Part shown: piece after piece, positions 47,036 to 60,846 of the stretch
Layout of the letters: the number at the start of each line of letters is the position of its first letter
Numbering within the stretch: position 1 is the stretch's first letter
Assembly: GCA_039566865.1 (NCBI GenBank)
Contig: CM076948.1
Span: forward strand, 13,651,001-13,715,000
Source: Aurelia coerulea
Lineage: Eukaryota > Cnidaria > Scyphozoa > Semaeostomeae > Ulmaridae
DNA length: 64,000 nucleotides
Direction of reading: 5' to 3'
The notes under the pieces: model-generated
What the model saw: only the letters and a program-made list of their open reading frames with translations
Told to the model about the DNA's origin: nothing
Databases searched by the model: none
Made by a program: the position numbers and the translations under genes

Positions 47036-47348
47036 GACCAGAGTAACCAATGCTAAAACCATTACTAAGGCTACGAATTAAATGGTCAACAAAACTTCTG
47101 TCCGTGTGAAACCGCAGTTCTCTTTCAAAGGTAGCAACGTTAATAGGGGTGCCTGCACACACGGGAAGAGCATTAAAATTGTCTTTTAAGAGTTGGGCAA
47201 CTCGATCCTGGGTGTTGGCCTCCGCAGCGGTTGCAAATATGTTGCCAAGGGCAATTTTGATCCCTGCAGGATTGGCTGTTGTTAAAATGGCGGCAGGGGG
47301 CTTGATTGGGTCCTTGTGAGGGACGAAAATTCTGTTTTGGGGCCGAGT
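47036..47348 (-). pseudogene. pol N-terminal part upstream of the TIR element, copy 3
   Basis: Equivalent of 33155-33467. Open frame overlapping the end of gag by 176 bp, truncated by the TIR element at its second target duplication. Confidence 0.75.
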
Positions 47349-48498
47349 TTAGCTGGTATGGGCAATTTGCAGCGAAATGGCCAGTAGAACGACATCTGTA
47401 GCAATGGTACTGGGATGTCGCTGGTGCGGGGGGAGAACAGCGTAGGAATTTATTGAAAGCATATTCGTCCAACCTGGCCCAAGAGAGAAAGTGGTTTCGA
47501 GCAATGTTCATACGAAAGGCAATATCGTAGCGATAACAGGCTTGGAAGGCATATGAACGATTAAGAGAGCAAAATGACTCTTGATAAGCTAATAACTCAG
47601 CCGCTAAATGAGGGTGGAAATTAACCATGCTTCTAATAAAGATGTTCCACGCCTCTAGCCAATTATCAAACGTGCTTATTTTTTTAAGAGAGCGGCGTGT
47701 TTGGGTTAATGAGACAGATTCATCCACATGTGACCCAGGTAGAAGTTTTAAACTAAAGGACGGGCTCGCCAATGTGTCGTAGAGCGAGGTCGGAAGCAAC
47801 GTATTTAAATCTACATACTCCTTTTCTTTCATACTCTTCATCAGCTTTGGTGAGAGAGGAGGCAAATTGCTAACAGGGGAGGAAAACAGAGATGCAAAGT
47901 TACCTTGATGTCTTGGGATGGCGGTTGTGATAGCTGAATCTGCCGGTATCGGAACTGAGGAGTGGATTGTGGGTGGCAAAGGCGGATCAGCTGTGGGGGT
48001 AACGCCAGGGACTGGGCTTTGACTCTGTTGAGGGGACAGGTGGAGATTTGGTTGGACATAGGGAACTTGTGGCACGGTGGTCGAAGCAGGGGACAGTTGC
48101 AGGGTGCTGTAGGCGGCTGATGAAGGCTGTAGGGGTGTAGATGGGTTGACTTCCCGGAACAGGGCCTTTAGGTCACCAAGGCTGAGGGTGACGAGGCTAG
48201 ACGACGTGTTGGTACTAGCAGGGGCTGCATTCATTGGTTCTCTGGTTCGCAAGGACAGCAAAGGTGCTTCGTCGTCCGAATCTGATGACTCTCCTGAAAT
48301 AGATACTCCTGTCACTTCTTCAGTGCTATGAAGATGGCGATAAATTCTATTTGCAAGTGGCTCTTTCTTTCCGGTTTGCGAAAGGCCATAAGATGCAGCT
48401 TTGGCACGAAGAGTAACTTTTGGCAATTTCTTCAAAGCTGCCAACGACAAACGCTCATCATTGACGACACTTGTTGCTCTTTGCTTGCCAGATGACAT
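47173..48498 (-). CDS. Gag-like protein with SAP domain and zinc clusters, copy 3
   Basis: Intact 441-residue frame, identical in translation to copy 2 (Gly at 165). Same SAP and zinc-binding regions. Confidence 0.85.
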   Translation of the reverse strand: MSSGKQRATSVVNDERLSLAALKKLPKVTLRAKAASYGLSQTGKKEPLANRIYRHLHSTEEVTGVSISGESSDSDDEAPLLSLRTREPMNAAPASTNTSSSLVTLSLGDLKALFREVNPSTPLQPSSAAYSTLQLSPASTTVPQVPYVQPNLHLSPQQSQSPVPGVTPTADPPLPPTIHSSVPIPADSAITTAIPRHQGNFASLFSSPVSNLPPLSPKLMKSMKEKEYVDLNTLLPTSLYDTLASPSFSLKLLPGSHVDESVSLTQTRRSLKKISTFDNWLEAWNIFIRSMVNFHPHLAAELLAYQESFCSLNRSYAFQACYRYDIAFRMNIARNHFLSWARLDEYAFNKFLRCSPPAPATSQYHCYRCRSTGHFAANCPYQLNSAPKQNFRPSQGPNQAPCRHFNNSQSCRDQNCPWQHICNRCGGQHPGSSCPTLKRQF

Positions 48499-48745
48499 TT
48501 TGAAGTATGTAATAATTCTACGAAGCTTCGAGCTACAAAATTAAACTAGAGAATTCACTTGTAAATTAGCGATGGACCTGCGATGCGAATCACATGCGAA
48601 ATGATGTTGGAAATTCGATATACATTGCACTGGATAGGCAAAGGGCCTGGGGTGAGCATACATTAGGATAGGTATCATGTTCCCCGTCTATCGACTTAAT
48701 GCTGGAGCCTCAGCGTTAAACTACATTTACTAGCGTAGAATGTTC

Positions 48746-51700
48746 GACTAAAGAAAAGATTAATGTCTATAGTAATGTTTCCAAAAATAGTTACTGCAGC
48801 ACTAATATAGGGCTATAAAAGAAGCATATGGCAGAACTAAAGTTTTTAAGAACGATGAAAGGAATACTCTTTATAATATAAAATGTAGCTAATAAAGTAC
48901 GTCAATCTACACTTTTTATGTTTATATTTTGTATTCTTTGAGAAAATAAACTTTTAAATAATCGATGTTTGTTTATGCAGTAAAGCTAAATTGAGACTAA
49001 AGAAAAAACAAATGTCTATAGTAAAATTTCCAAGAATGGTTGCTGCAGCACTAATATAGTGCCAAAAAGAAGTAACTGGCAGAAACAAAGTTATAAAGAG
49101 CGATGAGTACAATACTCTTTATAATATAAATTGTAGCTACTAAAGTACGCTAATCCACACTTTTTGTGTTTATATTTTGATTTCTTTGAGAGAATAAACT
49201 TTTAAATAATCGATGTTTGTTTATGCAGTAAAGCTAAATTTAAACTAAAGAAAAAACTATTGTCTATAGTAAGGTTTCCAAGAATGGTTGCTGCAGTACT
49301 AATATAGTGCGAAAAAGAAGTAACTGGCAGAAACAAAGTTATAAAGAACGATGAGTACAATACTCTTTATAATATAAATTGTAGCTAATAAAGTACGTCA
49401 ATCTACACTTTTTATATTTATATTTTGTTTTCTTTGAGAAAATAAACATTTAATTAATCGATGTTTGTTTATGCAGTAAAGCTAAAATGTAGTTAAAATT
49501 AATGTTGCTGCAGCACTAATGTAGTCCTATAAAATAAGTAACTGACAGAACTAAAGTTTTAAAGAACAATGAGCACAATACTCTTTATAATATAAATTGT
49601 AGCTAATAAAGTAAGTTAATCCACACTTTTTGTGTTTATATTTTGTTTTCTTTGAGAAAATAAACATTTAATTGAACGATGTTTGTTTATGCAGTAAAGC
49701 TAAAATCCGACTAAAGAAAAAACTAATGTCTATAGTAATGTTTCCAAGAATGGTTGCTGCAGTACTAATATAGTGCGAAAAAGAAGTAACTTGCAGAAAC
49801 AAAGTTATAAAGAACGATGAGTACAATACTCTGTATAATATAAATTGTAGCTAATAAAGTACGTCAATCTACACTTTTTATGTTTATATTTTGTTTTCTT
49901 TGAGAAAATAAACATTTAATTAATCGATGTTTGTTTATGCAGTAAAGCTAAAATGTAGTTAAAATTAATGTTGCTGCAGCACTAATGTAGTCCTATAAAA
50001 TAAGTAACTGGCAGAACTAAAGTTTTAAAGAACAATGAGCACAATACTCTTTATAATATAAATTGTAGCTAATGAAGTAAGTTAATCCACACTTTTTGTG
50101 TTTATATTTTGTTTTCTTTGAGAAAATAAACATTTAATTGAACGATGTTTGTTTATGCAGTAAAGCTAAAATCCGACTAAAGAAAAAACTAATGTCTATA
50201 GTAATGTTTCCAAGAATGGTTGCTGCAGTACTAATATAGTGCGAAAAAGAAGTAACTTGCAGAAACAAAGTTATAAAGAACGATGAGTACAATACTCTTT
50301 ATAATATAAATTGTAGCTAATAAAGTACGTAAATCTACACTTTTTATGTTTATATTTTGTTTTCTTTGAGAAAATAAACATTTAATTACTCAATGTTTGT
50401 TTATAAAGTAAAGCTAAAATGTAGTTAAAATTAATGTTGCTTCCGCACTAATGTAGTCCTATAAAATAAGTAACTGGCAGAACTAACGTTCAAAAAACGA
50501 TGAGCACAATACTCTTTATAATATAAATTGTAGCTTATAAAGTACCTTAATCCACACTTTTTGTGTTTATATTTTGTTTTCTTTGAGAAAATAAACATCT
50601 AGTTGACCTATGTTTGTTTATGCAGTAAAGCTAAAATAAGACTAAAGAAAAAACTAATGTCTATAGTAATGTTTCCAAAAATAGTTGCTGCAGTACTAAT
50701 GTAGTCCTATAAAAGAAGTAACTGGCAGAACTAAAGTTTTAAAGAACGATGAGCACAATACTCTTTATAATTTAAATTGTAGCTAATAAAGTACGTTAAT
50801 CTACACTTTTTATGTTTATATTTTGTTTTCTTTGAGAAAATAAACTTTTAAATAATCGATGTTTGTTTATGCAGTAAAGCTAAATTGAGACTAAAGAAAA
50901 AACTAATGTCTATAGTAAAATCACCAAGAATGGTTGCTGCAGTACTAATATAGTGCGAAAAAGAAGTAACTGGCAGAACTAAATTTTAAAAAACGATGAC
51001 TACAACACTCTTAATAATATAAATTGTAGCTAAAAAGGTAGGTTATTCCACACTTTTTGTGTTTATATTTTGTTTTCTTTGAAAGAATAAACTTTTAATT
51101 AACCGATGTTTGTTTATGAATTAAAGCTAAAATGAGACTAAAGAAAAAGCTAATGTCTATAGTAATGTTTCCAAGAATGGTTCTGCCGCACTAATATAGT
51201 GCTATAAAAGAAGTAACTGTCAAAACTAAAGTTTTTAAGAACGATGAGTACAATACTCTTTATAATAAAAATTGCAGCTACTAAAGTACGTTAATCTACA
51301 CTTTTTGTGTTTATAATTTGTTTCCTTTGAGAAAATAGACTTTTGATTAATCGATGTATGCTTATGCAATAAAGCTAAATTTAGACTAAAAAAAAGACTA
51401 ATATCTATAGTAATGTTTCCAAGAATAGTTGCTGCAGCACTAATATAGGGCTATAAAAGAAGTAAATGGCAGAACTAAAGAAATTAAGAACGATGAAAGG
51501 AATACTCTTTATAATATCAATTGCAGCTACTAAAGTACATTAATCCACAATTTTTGTGTTTATATTTTGTTTTCTTTGAGAAAATAAACATTTAATTGAC
51601 CAATGTTTGTTTATGCAGTAAAGCTAAAATATAGTTAAAATTAATGTTGCTGCAGCACTAATATAGTCCTATAAAAGAAGTAACTGGCAGAACTAAAGTT

Positions 51701-54700
51701 TTAAAGAACGATGAGCACAATACTCTTTATAATATAAATTGTAGCTGATAAAGTACCTTAATCCACACTTTTTGTGTTTATATTTTGTTTTCTTTGAGAA
51801 AATAAAAATTTAATTGACCGATGTTTGTTTATGCAGTAAAGCTAAATAAGACTAAAGAAAAAACTAATGTCTATAGTAATGTTTCCAAGAATGGTTGCTG
51901 CAGTACTAATATAGTGCGAAAAAGAAGTAACTGGCAGAACTAAAGTTTTAAAGAAGAATGAGCACAATACTCTTTATAATATAAATTGTAGCTAATAAAG
52001 TACGTTAATCTACACTTTTTATGTTGATATTTCGTTTTCTTTGAGAAAATAAACTTTTAAATAATCGATGTTTGTTTATGTAGTAAAGCTAAATTGAGAC
52101 TAAAGAAAAACCTATTGTCAATAGTAAGGTTTCCAAGAATGGTTGCTGCAGTACTACTATAGTGCGAAAAAGAACTAACTGGCAGAAACAAAGTTATAAA
52201 GAACGATGAAAGGAATACTCTTTATAATATCAATTGCAGCTACTAAAGTACATTAATCCACAATTTTTGTGTTTATATTTTGTTTTCTTTGAGAAAATAA
52301 AAATTTAATTGACCGATGTTTGTTTATGCAGTAAAGCTAAATAAGACTAAAGAAAAAACTAATGTCTATAGTAATGTTTCCAAGAATGGTTGCTGCAGTA
52401 CTAATATAGTGCGAAAAAGAAGTAACTGGCAGAACTAAAGTTTTAAAGAAGAATGAGCACAATACTCTTTATAATATAAATTGTAGCTAATAAAGTACGT
52501 TAATCTACACTTTTTATGTTGATATTTCGTTTTCTTTGAGAAAATAAACTTTTAAATAATCGATGTTTGTTTATGTAGTAAAGCTAAATTGAGACTAAAG
52601 AAAAACCTATTGTCAATAGTAAGGTTTCCAAGAATGGTTGCTGCAGTACTACAATAGTGCGAAAAAGAACTAACTGGCAGAAACAAAGTTATAAAGAACG
52701 ATGAAAGGAATACTCTTGATAATATCAATTGCAGCTACTAAAGTACATTAATCCACAATTTTTGTGTTTATATTTTGTTTTCTTTGAGAAAATAAACATT
52801 TAATTGACCAATGTTTGTTTATGCAGTAAAGCTAAAATATAGTTAAAATTAATGTTGCTGCAGCACTAATATAGTCCTATAAAAGAAGTAACTGGCAGAA
52901 CTAAAGTTTTAAAGAACGATGAGCACAATACTCTTTATAATATAAATTGTAGCTAATAAAGTACCTTAATCCACACTTTTTGTGTTTATATTTTGTTTTC
53001 TTTGAGAAAATAAACATTTAATTGACCGATGTTTGTTTATGCAGTAAAGCTAAAATCAGACTAAAGAAAAAACTAATGTCTATAGTAATGTTTCCAAGAA
53101 TGGTTGCTGCAGTACTAATATAGTGCGAAAAAGAAGTAACTGGCAGAACTAAAGTTTTAAAGAAGAATGAGCACAATACTCTTTATAATATAAATTGTAG
53201 CTAATAAAGTACGTTAATCTACACTTTTTATGTTGATATTTCGTTTTCTTTGAGAAAATAAACTTTTAAATAATCGATGTTTGTTTATGCAGTAAAGCTA
53301 AATTGAGACTAAAGAAAAGACTAATGTCTATAGTAAAATTTCCAAGAATGGTTGCTGCAGCACTAATATAGTGCCAAAAAGAAGTAACTGGCAGAAACAA
53401 AGTTATAAAGAGCGATGAGTACAATACTCTTTATAATATAAATTGTAGCTACTAAAGTACGCTAATCCACACTTTTTGTGTTTATATTTTGATTTCTTTG
53501 AGAGAATAAACTTTTAAATAATCGATGTTTGTTTATGCAGTAAAGCTAAATTGAAACTAAAGAAAAGAGTAATGTCTATAGTAATGTTTCCAAGAATGGT
53601 TGCTGCACTACTAATATTGTGCGAAAAAGAACTAACAGGCAGAAACAAAGTTTTAAAGAACGATGAGTACAATACTCTTTATAATATAAATTGTAGCTAA
53701 TAAAGTACGTCAATCTACACTTTTTATATTTATATTTTGTTTTCTTTGAGAAAATAAACATTTAATTAATCGATGTTTGTTTATGCAGTAAAGCTAAAAT
53801 GTAGTTAAAATTAATGTTGCTGCAGCACTAATGTAGTCCTATAAAATAAGTAACTGACAGAACTAAAGTTTTAAAGAACAATGAGCACAATACTCTTTAT
53901 AATATAAATTGTAGCTAATAAAGTAAGTTAATCCACACTTTTTGTGTTTATATTTTGTTTTCTTTGAGAAAATAAACATTTAATTGAACGATGTTTGTTT
54001 ATGCAGTAAAGCTAAAATCCGACTAAAGAAAAAACTAATGTCTATAGTAATGTTTCCAAGAATGGTTGCTGCAGTACTAATATAGTGCGAAAAAGAAGTA
54101 ACTTGCAGAAACAAAGTTATAAAGAACGATGAGTACAATACTCTGTATAATATAAATTGTAGCTAATAAAGTACGTCAATCTACACTTTTTATGTTTATA
54201 ATTTGTTTCCTTTGAGAAAATAAACATTTAATTAATCGATGTTTGTTTATGCAGTAAAGCTAAAATTTAGTTAAAATTAATGTTGCTGCAGCACTAATGT
54301 AGTCCTATAAAAGAAGTAACTGGCAGAACTAACGTTCAAAAAACGATGAGCACAATACTCTTTATAATATAAATTGTAGCTTATAAAGTACCTTAATCCA
54401 CACTTTTTGTGTTTATATTTTGTTTTCTTTGAGAAAATAAACATCTAGTTGACCTATGTTTGTTTATGCAGTAAAGCTAAAATAAGACTAAAGAAAAAAC
54501 TAATGTCTATAGTAATGTTTCCAAAAATAGTTGCTGCAGTACTAATGTAGTCCTATAAAAGAAGTAACTGGCAGAACTAAAGTTTTAAAGAACGATGAGC
54601 ACAATACTCTTTATAATTTAAATTGTAGCTAATAAAGTACGTTAATCTACACTTTTTGTGTTTATATTTTGTTTTCTTTGAGAAAATAAACTTTTAAATA

Positions 54701-57700
54701 ATCGATGTTTGTTTATGCAGTAAAGCTAAATTGAGACTAAAGAAAAAACTAATGTCTATAGTAAAATCACCAAGAATGGTTGCTGCAGTACTAATATAGT
54801 GCGAAAAAGAAGTAACTGGCAGAACTAAATTTTAAAAAACGATGACTACAACACTCTTAATAATATAAATTGTAGCTAAAAAGGTAGGTTATTCCACACT
54901 TTTTGTGTTTATATTTTGTTTTCTTTGAAAGAATAAACTTTTAATTAACCGATGTTTGTTTATGAATTAAAGCTAAAATGAGACTAAAGAAAAAGCTAAT
55001 GTCTATAGTAATGTTTCCAAGAATGGTTCTGCCGCACTAATATAGTGCTATAAAAGAAGTAACTGTCAAAACTAAAGTTTTTAAGAACGATGAGTACAAT
55101 ACTCTTTATAATAAAAATTGCAGCTACTAAAGTACGTTAATCTACACTTTTTGTGTTTATAATTTGTTTCCTTTGAGAAAATAGACTTTTGATTAATCGA
55201 TGTATGCTTATGCAATAAAGCTAAATTTAGACTAAAAAAAAGACTAATATCTATAGTAATGTTTCCAAGAATAGTTGCTGCAGCACTAATATAGGGCTAT
55301 AAAAGAAGTAAATGGCAGAACTAAAGAAATTAAGAACGATGAAAGGAATACTCTTTATAATATCAATTGCAGCTACTAAAGTACATTAATCCACAATTTT
55401 TGTGTTTATATTTTGTTTTCTTTGAGAAAATAAACATTTAATTGACCAATGTTTGTTTATGCAGTAAAGCTAAAATATAGTTAAAATTAATGTTGCTGCA
55501 GCACTAATATAGTCCTATAAAAGAAGTAACTGGCAGAACTAAAGTTTTAAAGAACGATGAGCACAATACTCTTTATAATATAAATTGTAGCTAATAAAGT
55601 ACCTTAATCCACACTTTTTGTGTTTATATTTTGTTTTCTTTGAGAAAATAAACATTTAATTGACCGATGTTTGTTTATGCAGTAAAGCTAAATAAGACTA
55701 AAGAAAAAACTAATGTCTATAGTAATGTTTCCAAGAATGGTTGCTGCAGTACTAATATAGTGCGAAAAAGAAGTAACTGGCAGAACTAAAGTTTTAAAGA
55801 AGAATGAGCACAATACTCTTTATAATATAAATTGTAGCTAATAAAGTACGTTAATCTACACTTTTTATGTTGATATTTCGTTTTCTTTGAGAAAATAAAC
55901 TTTTAAATAATCGATGTTTGTTTATGCAGTAAAGCTAAATTGAGACTAAAGAAAAACCTATTGTCAATAGTAAGGTTTCCAAGAATGGTTGCTGCAGTAC
56001 TACTATAGTGCGAAAAAGAACTAACTGGCAGAAACAAAGTTATAAAGAACGATGAAAGGAATACTCTTTATAATATCAATTGCAGCTACTAAAGTACATT
56101 AATCCACAATTTTTGTGTTTATATTTTGTTTTCTTTGAGAAAATAAAAATTTAATTGACCGATGTTTGTTTATGCAGTAAAGCTAAATAAGACTAAAGAA
56201 AAAACTAATGTCTATAGTAATGTTTCCAAGAATGGTTGCTGCAGTACTAATATAGTGCGAAAAAGAAGTAACTGGCAGAACTAAAGTTTTAAAGAAGAAT
56301 GAGCACAATACTCTTTATAATATAAATTGTAGCTAATAAAGTACGTTAATCTACACTTTTTATGTTGATATTTCGTTTTCTTTGAGAAAATAAACTTTTA
56401 ATTGACCGATGTTTGTTTACGCAGTAAAGCTAAAATCAGACTAAAGAAAAAACTAATGTCTATAGTAATGTTTCCAAGAATGGTTGCTGCAGTACCAATA
56501 TAGTGCGAAAAAGAAGTAGTAACTGGCAGAACTAAAGTTTTAAAGAAGAATGAGCACAATACTCTTTATAATATAAATTGTAGCTAATAAAGTACGTTAA
56601 TCTACACTTTTTATGTTGATATTTCGTTTTCTTTGAGAAAATAAACATTTAATTGACCGATGTTTGTTTATGCAGTAAAGCTAAATTGAGACTAAAGAAA
56701 AGACTAATGTCTATAGTAATGTTTCCAAGAATGGTTGCTGCACTACTAATATAGTGCGAAAAAGAGGTAACAGGCAGAAACAAAGTTTTAAAGAACGATG
56801 AGTAAAATACTCTTTATAATATAAATTGTAGCTAATAAAGTACGTTAATCCACACTTTTTGTAATTATATTTTGCTTTCTTTAAGAAAATAAACATTTAA
56901 TTGACCGATGTTTGTTTATGCAGTAAAGCTAAAATGTAGTTAAAATTAATGTTGCTGCAGCACTAATATAGTGCTATAAAAGAAGTAACTGGCAGAACTA
57001 AAGTTTTATAGAACGATGACTACAACACTCATAATAATATAAATTGTAGCCAAAAAGGTAGGTTAATCTACACTTCTTGTGTTTATAATTTGTTTCTTTT
57101 GAGAAAATAGACTCTTAATTAATCGATGTATGTTTATGCAATAAAGCTAAATTGGGACTAACGAAAAGACTAATGTCTATAGTAATGTTTCCAAGAATAG
57201 TTGCTGCAGCACTAATATAGGGTTATAAAAGAAGTAACTGGCAGAACAAAAGTTTTTAAGAACGATGAGTAGAATACTCTTTATAATATAAATTTTAGCT
57301 ACTAAAATACGTTAATCCCCACTTTTTTGTATTTATATTTTGTTTCCTCTCAGAAATGAACCATTTAATTAATCGATGTTTGCTGATGAAGTAAAGCTAA
57401 AATGAGACTAAAGAAAAAACTAATGTCCTTAGTAAGGTTTCCAAGAATGGTTGCTGCAGTACTAATATAGTGCGAAAAAGAAGTAACTGGCAGAAACAAA
57501 GTTATAAAGAACGATGAGTACAGTACTCTTTATAATATAAATTGTAGCTAATAAAGTACGTCAATCTACACTTTTTATGTATATATTTTGTTTTCTTTGA
57601 GAAAATAAACATTTAATTAATAGATGTTTGTTTATGCAGTAAAGCTAAAATGAGACTAAAGAAAAAACACATGTCTATAGTAAAATTTCCAACAATGGTT

Positions 57701-59336
57701 GCTGCAGCACTAATATAGTGCTAAAAAAGAGGTAACTGGCAGAACTAAAGTTGTAAAGAACGATGAGTGCAATACTGCTTATAATATAAATTGTAGCTAC
57801 TAAAGTACGTTAATCCACACTTTTTGTGTTTATATTTTGTTTTCTTTGAGAAAATAAACTTTTAAATAATCGATGTTTGTTTATGCAGTAAAGCTAAATT
57901 GAGACTGAAGAAAAAACTATTGTCTATAGCAAGGTTTCCAAGAATGGTTGCTGCAGTACTAATATAGTGCGAAAAAGAAGTAACTGGCAGAAACAAAGTT
58001 ATAAAGAACGATGAGTACAATACTCTTTATAATATAAATTGTAGCTAATAAAGTACGTCTATCTACACTTCTTTTGTTTATATTTTGTTTTCTTTGAGAA
58101 AATAAACATTTAATTAATCGATGTTTGTTTATGCAGTAAAGCTAAAATGTAGTTAAAATTAATGTTGCTGCAGCACTAATGTATTCCTATAAAATAAGTA
58201 ACTGGCAGAACAAAAGTTTTAAAGAACAATGAGCACAATACTCTTTATAATATAAATTGTAGCTAATAAAGTACGTTAATCCACACTTTTTGTGTTTATA
58301 TTTTGGTTTCTTTGAGAAAATAAACATTTAATTGACCGATGTTTGTTTCTGCAGTAAAGCTAAAATCAGACAGAAGAAAAAACTAATGTCTATAGTAAAA
58401 TTTCCAAGAATGGTTGCTGCAGTACTAATATAGTGCGAAAAAAGAAGTAACTGGCAGAAACAAAGTTTTAAAGAGCGATGAGTACAATACTCTTTATAAT
58501 ATAAATTGTAGCTAATAAAGTACCTTAATCTACCCTTTTTATGTTTATATTTTGTTTTCTTTGGGAAAATAAACTTTTAATTAATCGATGTTTGTTTATG
58601 CAGTATAGCTAAATTGAGACTAAAGAAAAAACTATTGTCAATAGTAAGGTTTCCAAGAATGGTTGCTGCAGTACTAATATAGTGCGAGGAAGAACTAACT
58701 GGCAGAAACAAAGTTATAAAGAACGATGAGTACAATACTCTTTATAATATAACTTGTAGCTACTAAAGTACGTTAATCTCCACTTTTTTTGTGTTTATAT
58801 TTGGTTTTCTTTCAGAAAATAAACATTTAATTAATCGATGTTTGTTTATGAAGTAAAGCTAAAATGAGACTAAAGAAAAAACACATGTCTATAGTAAAAT
58901 TTCCAACAATGGTTGCTGCAGCACTAATATAGTGCTAAAAAAGAGGTAACTGGCAGAACTAAAGTTGTAAAGAACGATGAGTGCAATACTGCTTATAATA
59001 TAAATTGTAGCTACTAAAGTACGTTAATCCACATTTTTTGTGTTTATATTTTGTTTTCTTTGAGAAAATAAACATTTAATGGACCGATGTTTGTTTTTGC
59101 AGTAAAGCTAAAATGTAGTTAAATTTAATGTTGCTGCAGCACTAATATAGTCCTATAAAAGAAGTAACTGGCAGAACTAAAGTTTTAAAGAACGATGAGC
59201 ACAATACTCTTTATAATATAAATTGTAGCTAATAAAGTACGTTAATCCACACTTTTTGTGTTTATATTTTGTTTTCTTTGAGAAAATAAACATTTAATTG
59301 ACCTATGTTTGTTTATGCAGTAAAGCTAAAATGAGA
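48746..59336. repeat. Satellite array D, with an internal 4-kb duplication
   Basis: 10.6 kb of satellite between copies 3 and 4, the longest inter-element array. The monomers that follow the retroelement near 49031-49200 (diagnostic GTGCCAAAAAG at about 49060 and GATTTCTTTGAGAGAATAAAC) recur at about 53341-53520, offset 4,312 bp. Further on the offset drops to 3,846 bp (TTCTGCCGCAC at 51181 and 55027), the difference being one 466-bp dimer. So a block of retroelement-flanking satellite was duplicated without the retroelement. The right end (about 56600-59336) resembles that of B, and near copy 4 it keeps the 249-bp monomer found in A but lost in B and C. Confidence 0.92.
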
Positions 59337-59805
59337 TTAACGCCCCTCGGCTGTAAAGCCTCCTACTGTAGACTGACAACAATAAAGACAACATTTTTGC
59401 TTTGGCAGATTTTGGGGTCGTATCTGGCTAAATCATTGAGTATTATCTTCAAACTTGTACTACTGTACTCTTTATTGAGCTATGTTCCCTGGACCTACAC
59501 AACAGGTACTAGCGTTGCTCTTTGACAGTTGACTGTCCTGCTGCGCAGTACCCAGGGATGACCTTGTAGTAAAGACCCCAGATTTTGAGTGCGAGAAGGG
59601 GGACGGCCCAGCGAAACCATATTGACCGCCCCACGCACAATAACAAGAACTAATCTAACATAGGTTGACTATTAAATTGTTTCTATTAGGCAAATTATGG
59701 GACATTATTGCTTGAGCCACCTTTGGGTGGCCTAACCGCCAAGATACACACCCAAAATAGACCAATCTGCCAAAGCTACCGTACTTATAGGTTCCAATAC
59801 TGTTT

Positions 59806-60846
59806 TTAAAGCTTAGTGGCCGATAGTTTACCTGGAACTGAGTCAATCACCTTGATAGGCGTGCGAATATACTGTTCAAAACAATTACTAGACCAACGGC
59901 CTAAGGCCTTAATCAGCCAGTCTGGTAGGTCAGCAGCTGCAGCTGTTGTAGCTGCTCCAATGCGAAAACTGTGTGATGAATATCCTTTGACATCTCCAAA
60001 AACTGGTTGCAGGAGAGATTTCATAGTGCTTGAAAGTATCTGGCGAGTTAGAAATGTTCCATCTGAGAACTGAAATAGGGGCAAGCTTGGTTTGTGATCA
60101 AAGCATAAATACTTTTGTAATGCATGAAATGGACAGACGGAGGAGGACGATGCTGCGAGGCGTACCTGGCTGCCGTTACGGAAAGGATCGGCTTTTGAGA
60201 CTTTGATGGACAATATTGCAACGCTCTCCGACAGGCATACATCGTTTACTAACAGGGTGGATTCCGGATGAAATGTAAATTTTTTCGGGGAGCAAAACTC
60301 CGAGGAGCGTAGAAAACCAAAGAAGGCTGTTGTGAAGGAAGCCCATATCATTAGTTTGTCTGGCTCAACGAAAGAGGATTCCCGTAGTTGGCTTTTGAGT
60401 ACTCTCATCACGTCGGGTGTAATTGGGCTGCGTTTTGGCCGGACAGACTTGCCGTTAACTCGCTTTATCCCTCGCATTAACATGTTCAGTTGTTGCATGT
60501 GGTCAAAATTTATCGAGAAGCCTAATTCAATGTTACGAAACCGAACCGCCGCTAGGTATGTTCTGATTGATGCGTAGCCAAGGGACCTTGCCAAGCTAGT
60601 CACAAATAAACAAAGAGTACGCTCTTTAACTGGAAATGCTGGATAGCCCACCTGGTTACAAAACGACATGTAACAATTCCATCCGTGCTGGTATGTTTTA
60701 CGTGAACCTGAGGCGATTGACATGAACTGGAAGAAACACAAATCATTGTTTAGACTTGCCATGCCTGAGGTGGAATCCGGGTTGGATGCTTCTGAGCGTC
60801 TGGAACTAGGCGAGAGAACTTGTCGAGCTGTAAACGAGAAAGGCAA
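59806..60846 (-). CDS. Tyrosine recombinase of retroelement copy 4
   Basis: Intact 346-residue frame with Arg180, His292, Arg295, Trp318 and Tyr326. It differs from copies 2 and 3 at Gln116 to His, Arg241 to His and Phe319 to Ser. Ser after the LGRW motif is what I expect for this recombinase family, so this copy may keep the ancestral residue next to the active site. Confidence 0.9.
   Translation of the reverse strand: MPFSFTARQVLSPSSRRSEASNPDSTSGMASLNNDLCFFQFMSIASGSRKTYQHGWNCYMSFCNQVGYPAFPVKERTLCLFVTSLARSLGYASIRTYLAAVRFRNIELGFSINFDHMQQLNMLMRGIKRVNGKSVRPKRSPITPDVMRVLKSQLRESSFVEPDKLMIWASFTTAFFGFLRSSEFCSPKKFTFHPESTLLVNDVCLSESVAILSIKVSKADPFRNGSQVRLAASSSSVCPFHALQKYLCFDHKPSLPLFQFSDGTFLTRQILSSTMKSLLQPVFGDVKGYSSHSFRIGAATTAAAADLPDWLIKALGRWSSNCFEQYIRTPIKVIDSVPGKLSATKL

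Larger units (their letters stand above)
40610..48745 (-). mobile_element. Ngaro-like YR retrotransposon, copy 3, with two nested insertions
   Basis: Offset exactly 13,881 bp from copy 2 along the whole element, with the same junctions, the same foldback and TIR insertions and the same RT frameshift. Differences from copy 2 are very few. One is in the foldback right arm (44524). It is a recent duplicate of copy 2 or its immediate parent. Confidence 0.87.
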
